From: Ahaetulla prasina
Lineage: Eukaryota > Chordata > Lepidosauria > Squamata > Colubridae
Assembly: GCF_028640845.1 (NCBI RefSeq)
Contig: NC_080546.1
Location: 29,657,020 to 29,721,019, forward strand
Direction of reading: 5' to 3'
Length of the DNA stretch: 64,000 nucleotides
The position numbers and the translations under genes were made by a program. The notes below the pieces were generated by a model that did no database searches, had not been told where the DNA came from, and was given only the letters and a program-made list of their open reading frames with translations. Of this stretch, positions 39,501 to 48,500 are shown piece after piece. Within the stretch, counting starts at the first letter, position 1. Every line of letters starts with the position of its first letter.

Positions 39501-42500
39501 TACAATTCATTTCTTGTTGCTAAGGTTGCAATCCTATGCACATTTACTTTGTGATAATGTCTAGTGAATACATAGGAACTTACTGCAGAGTAATTACAAA
39601 TGTCCTTTGTAATTCCTTGAGGTTTATTCTCTAACTGTCATACTTAGTTCCCAGGAAGTTTTTTGTTTGTTTGTTTGTTTGAGAAAACAGAAGTCATCAT
39701 TCACTGTTGGATTCTGCAGTATTCTCCATGAGTTCTAGAATCAGTGAATCTGGAAAGTATGTACTTACTGAATTTGCAATTTGGAATGCTATTAGTCAGA
39801 TCGTTAAAATTTTGTGACGCTGCTCTCCGTACAAACATACCTGGTACCAAAATGTATAGTACATACTGTAAGCTACATGTGATTTTATTCTTATTTCAGT
39901 GCTCTTCATCTGTTTTATATAAACTGACGATTGGGTCATCAAACATTATGTGCTGGCTTATGGATAGAATAACATCTAACAAATAACAACAATAACTAAA
40001 TAACTAATTAATAAATGATAGTCCATCGGATTTCATTCCTAAGAGGTTTCTTCATTTTCCTTGTTCTTCATTTCCCCCTTAGAGCTGGACTTCTGAAGTA
40101 TGCTGATGCATTGAACCTTACAAAATATCTGCTACACGAGAAAGAATATATACCATGGCAAAGGGCTGTAGTAGCGGTATCGTATATTGGACACATGATT
40201 GAAGATGATAAGACACTCTATCCCAAATTTCAGGTAAAGTTCTCCGTGAAATTGAATATACCATGAAAACAAAACAATAAAATCTCTAGTCTTTACATTC
40301 ATTTGCCTTCTGCAGTAATGCTGAAGAACTGACTTCATCAATCTGGAGTCTTTTTTTAAAAAAATGAGTCCTACTGCATTTCTGAAACTTATAGGTAAAG
40401 GTAAAGGTTCCCCTTGCACATATGTGCTAGTCATTCCTGACTCTAGGGGGTAGTGCTCATCTCCGTTTCAAAGCCGAAGAGCCAGCGCTGTCCGAAGACG
40501 TCTCCGTGGTCATGTGGCTGGCATGACTAAACGCCAAAGGCGCACGGAACCTTCCCAGCAAAGGTGGTCCCTTTTTTTATACTTGCATTTTTTATGTGCT
40601 TTCGAATTGCTAAGTTGGCAGAAGCTGGGACAAATAACGGGAGCTCACCCTGTTACGTGGCACTAGAGATTCGAACCCCTGAACTGCCGACCTTTCGATC
40701 GACAAGCTCAGCATCTTAGCCAGTGAGCCACTGCATCCCACGTTAGACTTAAGAATGAGTTAATTACTTAAGTTTGGGGAATTCTAGAACTTTGACTTTT
40801 CTGTGATACAAGGGTCATTCACACATAAATAACCGGCTGTTAGAGAGATTTAATATCAGCTCCTCTCAAGGAAACAGCAATCTTGTACTATTTCATTGGA
40901 ACAATGTTGTTTACCCAACAGAATGCAGACATTTGTGACAATAGTAGTGGAGTTGAAATGTATACTGTGAGAAGGCTATCTGACTAGACACAATGACAGT
41001 AGGATAAACAGTAACCTGCTTAGCTTCCTGACGCCTGATTTCTTCTAGTGACTTTCCAGTCACTGTTAAAAGTCCACTTAATGCTAAGTCTCTGGTTTTA
41101 TGGCCTCGGATAAGCCCATAAAAAGACCATGTTTTAACCACACCCATTCTCATCTATTCAAAATAAAGTTATTTTTTATGACCTGCCACAATGATAACAG
41201 AAACTCGTCCATTTCAATCATAATCAAATTCTTACCGTAATATTTAATATACTGGGGAGACTATTAATGTTGATAGTTAGTATAGAAGTCACAATCAACT
41301 GTTTACTGTTGATGTCCTGCTTAATGCTGATGACTTCAAGAGGTTTCCAGAATTGGAATAGGAATAGGAATAGGAATAGGAATAGGAATAGGAATAAGAA
41401 TAGAATAGAATAGAATAGAATAGAATTTTATATTGGCCAAGTGTGATCGGACACACAAGGAATTTGTCTTGGTGCATACACTCTCAGTGTACATAAAAGA
41501 AAAGATACCTTCACCAAGATACAGCACTTACAACACTTACACTTAGTCATAGGGTACAAATTTAACACTTAATGATACAACACTTAATGATAGTCATAGG
41601 GTACAAATAACAATCAGGAAACAATATCAATATAAATTATAAGGATACAAGCAACAAAGTTACAGTCATACAGTCATAAGTGGAAGGAGATAGGTGATGG
41701 GAACGATGAGAAGATTAATAGTAGATTAATCTGCAGATTTAGTAAATATTTTGACAGTGTTGAGGGAATTAGTTGTTTAGCAGAGTGATGGCATTTGGGA
41801 AAAAACTGTTCTTGTGTCTAGTTGTTCTGGTGTGCAGTGCTCTATAGCGTCGTTTTGAGGGTAGGAGTTGAAACAGTTTATGTCCAGGATGCGAGGGGTC
41901 TGAAAATATTTTCACATGTATTAGACTATTTAAATCTGATTGTTATGTAGAGATTCCAACATGAACCCTTATTTGCTTCTGTTTTCAGAAGTATTTTGGT
42001 AGCCTGGTCAAGCCCATCGCAAGTGAACTGAAATGGGAGACTGATGATGACCATATCAAGAGGTGAAGCATTTGTTTTAGCTGCCTTATATCCAAACTTG
42101 CTTTGGAGCATTGTATGTTGCCTATTATCTTTCAAATGACCCTTAGACGTCCCACTCCGCTGATGTTTATCAGCCCTTCCTTTATTTGTAGGATCAAAGT
42201 TACAGACAAATGAAGTCTTGTGCATAATGAGATTTAATCATCCTATTTATGTTAGAGGAAGATGGCCACCTTTGTTAGTTGTTAAACAGACCAAAAAAAA
42301 ACCAACAACCCTAAACAGCTGTACTAATCAGCTTTTTAATCTGCATATACGTGAGACAGAGAGAAAGAATGTGAGTTGGGTGGAAGGTTTGAAGATAGTC
42401 TTAAAGTTTAGTGCTCCCAGATAAGAAGTCCTATGCTTTTAAAATATGTGAAATTACCCTGTCCTGTATGGACACTGTTTCTTTCATTGATAATTTTCTT

Positions 42501-45500
42501 GTTTTCTAGTAGTGCTTCCGCATCTTTTCACTGTAAAAAAGAGTGTGGCACAATTGATGTAACTGTACAATTCTTTTTGACTGATAGTTCTTTCAACCTT
42601 CCCTCACTCTTATTTTCATCATCAACATTGACCCAAACCTGCCTCCTACAGCTTTTGATCCACCCTGGGACAATATGATAGGGCATGGAGTAATCTAACC
42701 TTTCTCTGGAAGGAATATGATGCGATAATCAAATCAATATCCTCCAGTGTCAAAAGTTCCTTTATGTGATAAATGTTTAGTTCGTTTTCCAAAGTATCTG
42801 CATGATCAGATGAATCACACAGCAAATATTGGATTTTTTTCAAGCTTTACACTGAAAGCACAGAGTACCTTTATTGGCTTCTGCTTCCATCTCTTTCTCG
42901 TCTTGACCTTCATATGCCCCGCAGGAGGAGATCTGTAACTGGGATCTGGGTTTTTGTTTACTTGAATGGGAGTACACCTCTCAATATGAGCTTGCTTTAT
43001 TCAGGTCCTGGACTGTATAAGTTGGTTTATTTACAGGTAGTCCTTGACTTACAACAGTTCATTTAGCGACCGTTCAAAGTTACAACAGCACTGAAAAAAG
43101 TGATCTCTGACCTTTTTTCAAACTTATGACCATTGCAGCATCCCCATGGTGACGTGACCTACATTTGGATACTTGACAACTAGTTCATATTTATGACAGT
43201 TGCAGTATCCTGGGGTCATGTGATCTCCTTAACAACCATGTTACTAACTTAACAGCTGCAGTGATTCACTTAACAGAGGTGGCAGGAAAAGTCGTAAAAT
43301 GGGGCAAAGCTCACTTAACAAATTTCTCAGCAACAAAATACCTTATGCCACCAGACTCCAAATTTTGGGCTTAGACAACTTAGAACTACACCGACTTCAG
43401 TTTGACCTAAGCATAGTACATAAAATTATCTACCACAATGTCCTACCTGTCAATGACTACTTCAGCTTCAACCACAACAATACATGAGATCCAAACTCGA
43501 TTGCAGAAACTACGACGCCTGCAACAGAGTGGTCAATGCCTGGAATGCACTACCTGACTCTGTGGTTTCTTCCTCAAACCCCCAAAACTTCAAGCTTAAA
43601 CTGTCTACTGTTGACCTCATCCCATTCCTAAGAGGTCTGTAAGGGGCATGCATAAGAGCACCTATGTGTCTACCATCCCTGTCCTAATATTTCTTTTTAC
43701 TTACTCTTTTCATGTATCCAAATTATGTTTATACTTTTACCTGTTATCTTATATATGATTGACAAATAAATAAATAACCATAAAAATAAATAACATAAAT
43801 TTTGGGTTCAATTGTGGCCATTAGTCGAGGGCTACCTGTATATTCAATCTAATTTGAATATATCTTCCCTTTAGAACTCCTGCAGAACAAATACTTAGCT
43901 TGATTGCCTGAAGAAAGCTTCTATAAGTACTGTATAAAATATCTAGAGGAACAAAGGCCATGTGGGGTTTTTTCCCCCTCCCTCCTACAACAGTTCCTTA
44001 TACTCCATCCCTTGCTTTTCAGACCCCACCCCTCATTTTCATAAATGGACAGCCATGTGTCCTATAGCACTGCTGATTGAGGGTTGTATGTGTGCAGGTT
44101 TAATACGTTTTCGTGCTATAGTTTAATAGGTAAACTATAACATATTCACAGCAAATAAAACATAGTTTTCCTTTGTCTTTTTCTCCAGCCTCCTTCGTAC
44201 AACTGTTTTGGAATTTGCATGCAATATGGATGACCCAGAGGCTTTGGCGAATGCCTCTTCCAAGTTTAAGACTTGGATGAATGGAACAAGGTGACTATCC
44301 ATATTTATATGCAGATGCAGGTGGTGTCCATAGGCAAAGTGGCATGGAAGATAAGCCTCTTTCGCTAACAGTATCATTCTCTCCCATGTTAGTCTAGATG
44401 TAAATATCCGTCTCCTGGTGTACCGTTTTGGGATGCAGCACTCAGGTGACGAGCAAGCCTGGAATTATATGTTTCAGAAGTACACAACTTCAACATTAGC
44501 TCAAGAAAAGGAGAAGCTTCTCTATGGCCTGGCATCAGTGAAAAACATAACTCTGCTGAACAGGTGTCTTTAAATTACTTTTAGCTTTCTATATTAGAAG
44601 TATTCATTTGCTCTTCTTAAACCCTGGTTCTCAAAACCACAAAAAAGGGATTGGTGGAGGAATTGGTGGATTAAACCGCTTTAATCTAGATTGCAGAAAA
44701 TATGACTTCTGCAACAGAATCATCAGTGCTTGGAATACTTTACCTGACTCTGTGGTCTCTTCCCATAACCCTAAAAGCTTTAACCAAAAACTTTCTACTA
44801 TTGACCTCACCCCATTCCTAAGAGGACCATAAGGGGCGTGCATAAGCGCACAAACGTGCCTACCGTTCCTGTCTTATTGTTTTTCTTTTCTTCTTCCTAT
44901 ATATGTTTATATGTGTATATACTATATAATCTTTTTGTATGATGTTGTGACAAAATAAATAAAACACGAAGCAAATGTTCTGAGCATCCTTAGTAGGCAT
45001 AAAAGTTTAGCAGGAAGCAAGTGGTTCTTAAAAGAATCAGTGATTAATTTCCCAATAGATATAATGTTATCTTTTAAACCTGTTTTTCACCAATGTTTTT
45101 ACACCAGGGCCATGGGTTACGGTTTCATATACACAGAGTTGCCTAAAGCAGTAGTTTTGAACTACTGTGTTTTGCTGCCTGTGAACTGTAAAGTTCCTTG
45201 AAATTGATTGGGGGATTCTTTAATCAACAAGCAAAATAATGGATAACTTCCCCCAAAGCATCATAAACACCATAATCTTGCAAACTGGAACTGAAAAGGA
45301 GTGCTATATGTGTTTTCTTCAAGCAATCAAGAGACACAAGTGACTTAAGACAGTGCCTGAATCATAGCCAATGCCATATTTAATTTAGAAATCTATTAGG
45401 GAGTTCTCGTCTAAAGCTTCCTACTCAACATGCTCCTTTCATCTTTTTTGATTGATGTCTGGAGAATTCTGAGGGTTTTTTAAAAGTTTCTTACTTTGTG

Positions 45501-48500
45501 TAAATTAGATCGAGAAAAGCAGTTTAAATTTCATTTTCTATGCAATCCTAATGAAGTGCTAATCATCAGATATAATTGCTTCTTTCATTTCTAGATTCTT
45601 AAATTGCATCAAAAACACAACTCTCATAAGAAGTCAAGATGTGTTCACTGTCTTGAGATACATCTCCTTTAATAGTTACGGCAAAACCATGGCCTGGGAC
45701 TGGGTACGGCTCAACTGGGAATATTTGGTCAAACGGTAAGTGCTGGCTCCCATGACCAGGATTGTCAAACTCAAGGCCCACAGGCTGGATTTGGCCCATG
45801 GGGTGCTTAGCTCTGGGGCCACCTGGAAACAGTGAAGGATTGGCCTGTGGTGCCTCTTCCAGTAAAAATGGAGCTCGGGAGGGCCAAAGTTTGAGTCCTT
45901 TGGGAGAAGGGCGGTATAAAAATTTAATAAATAAATAAATAAATAAAATAAAATGCGCAGCCCCCCTGAGCTCTGTTTTTGCTGGCAGAGGTCTGCAACT
46001 GTCCCAACTGAAAACCGGCCCCGGGGGGGGGCATCCGTGCCCACCTGAGCTCCATTTTTGCTGGCAGAGGGCCATGCCCATCCCATCCACTCCCACCCAG
46101 CCCCCCTGACGCGGACCTCAATGAAATCTAGTTTGACACCCCTGCCCCAGACAGTTCACTCTTTTTTTGAAGCCACCTCTTGCATCATATGATCAAGAAA
46201 CAAATGCATTGCTGCAGATGAAGCTGAAAAAGTATTGAACCTCCAGGGCCTGATATTTCTGATGAGCAAAGCTGAAAAAGGGAATTGAACAAGTCCATAG
46301 GTCATATGTCCCCTATTCAGATTCTGGGTTAAAAAAAGGAGAAGAATGTGCTTATTTCTATGATTGGAATAGCCTCTGGACTCTCCTACTCTTATAGTCT
46401 ATGAAAATGTAAAAGGTGAATTAAAACAAAGGACAGAAAAGGGTCAATTAAAGCAGGATCAAGCCAGAGTATTTTCTCTTGTGGCATCAAATTGTTGGAA
46501 GAAATTGTTGGCTGTATCCCAGGTTCTGGCTTGAAGGAGACTCTTCCACTGCTCATGTGGCAATAAGACGCCCCTGCCAGTTGCAGCTTTTCTCCTTGGA
46601 AGGAAAAAGACATGTTTTTTGCTCTTCAGTAGCAGGAGGGAAAGAGAAAGATAGACTTTATTACAGTCAGTGACTAATTTATAAGGCATATCACATACAT
46701 AAAACCAATATTATTTAGTTTAGATAAGGATGCTAATCAAACTATTGCATATCTTACATATTTTACAACAAAATTTGACAAAACTTAAAAACACCGCATT
46801 GCATGAATCCAAAAGTCATACTTGTAAATGAAACTGGTCAGAATGACCAGGGAATTTGGTTAGAGGCTAGGTCAGGGGTGTCCAAACTTGGCAACTTTAA
46901 GACTTGTGGACTTCAACTCCCAGAATTCTAGGAGTTGAAGTTCACAAGTCTTAAAGTTGCCAAGTTTGGACACCCCTGGGCTAGGTTATCAGCTTATGTA
47001 GATGCTTTCATAAAATGAACAGTGTAATAAATATATATCTGATGGTTTCAGTGCTTCCTTCTTGGCATGGGCATCATCTAGATTACAATAAAATGCTTTT
47101 ATATCTTCTCTGTGGAAGCCACAAAACATCTTGGGCTAGTGCTGTACCTGGACTATACTAAAAGTTTTACTAAGATTTACTTCACAGCATTTAGATCTGT
47201 CTGAAACAAGCACCAGGCCTTCTAATTTTGAATCTTGACAAAATGTGTTCTGGAATATTCCTGTAGTAGGTTATGGAACTCAAGCAAGGCTTGTTTAATA
47301 GCAGGTTCTCTCCAATCAACACAAAGAGTAAGCATAACATTGTTTTGCTCACAGATTGCTCTGGGGAAGGAAGCAATTTCAATTTCCTACATAGTCAAGA
47401 ACACAGCAATAGAAATTAAGGTGTCTACTTCCTGCAGTATGCAGGATCCCAGTTAATTTTAGTCCCTATCAAGTGGCCATTAGCTGAGAGATGATGATGA
47501 TATCATGATTTTGTTTCCACTAAGTCTTTTTATCTTGAAAGCCAATATGTAGTAGCCACCATGTTTTGCATACATAAATAAGGATACATAAGGAGTTGTG
47601 GTGGCGCAGTGGTTAGAATGTAGTATTACAGGCTAATTCTGTCATATGCCAGCAGTTCAGTCTCAAGGTTGACTCAGCCTTCCATCCTTCTGATGTCAGT
47701 AAAATGAGGACCCAGATCATTGGAGGCAATATTCTGTAAACCGCTTAGAGAGGCCTATAAAGCACTGTGAAGCGGTATGTAAGTCTAAGTGCTATTGCTA
47801 TTGCCAAATATGAATATGTTCTTTTTTCACAGATACACTCTTAATGATAGAAATCTTGGCCGCCTAATATCAAGAATATCAGGCACATTTAACACAGAGC
47901 TCCAGCTTTGGCAGGTAAGACACAATATGGTTGGCTACTATGCAGCTATCCAATTTTCTAGATATGAAAAATGCCAAGGTACTACTCCTCATTCCTCTTC
48001 TAGATGCACCTATTTAATGAGTTGGATGTTGATAGGGGCAAGGGGTTTCTTGATTGTGGCACTGGCAACCCATAAAAGTTTGCTGAGTTCTGATTTTATA
48101 GTCTTTAGGGCCTGTATATTCTCCTCACTTCAAAATAAAACAGTTTTATTGGGCAGGTATATAAGCATTAACTAGAATATTAAAACCAGAACAAGAATTT
48201 GGTAATGGAAATCTAATAGAAATATTGCTCCTGTCATTTTTTTTATGGCAAACAAAATGCTACAATACATACAGCAGTACCGTTCAGCTCAAAGCTAGCA
48301 CAGGAGGCCACAGTTCCCCAAAGGACTGCCTGTAAAATATAAGCCAATCAACTCTCCCCCCCCCTCCACAAAACAAAGTTCAATAAAACAATAACAAATC
48401 AAGGGAAAAATTTCATATCCAGCCACAAGTCTCAAGTTTGTTGCAACCCTCAAAAGTTAAGAAAAAAGAAAAAAAAAGAAATTGTAGTCCTTGCTGGCAA

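Noticed and set aside
40394..40740. A tRNA gene from A- and B-box-like sequences
   Set aside because: The tRNA-like head belongs to a Sauria-type SINE with a BovB-like tail and no full cloverleaf.
45599..46121. Minus-strand frames up to 165 codons
   Set aside because: They cover exon 18 antisense and a hAT MITE; no independent coding signal.
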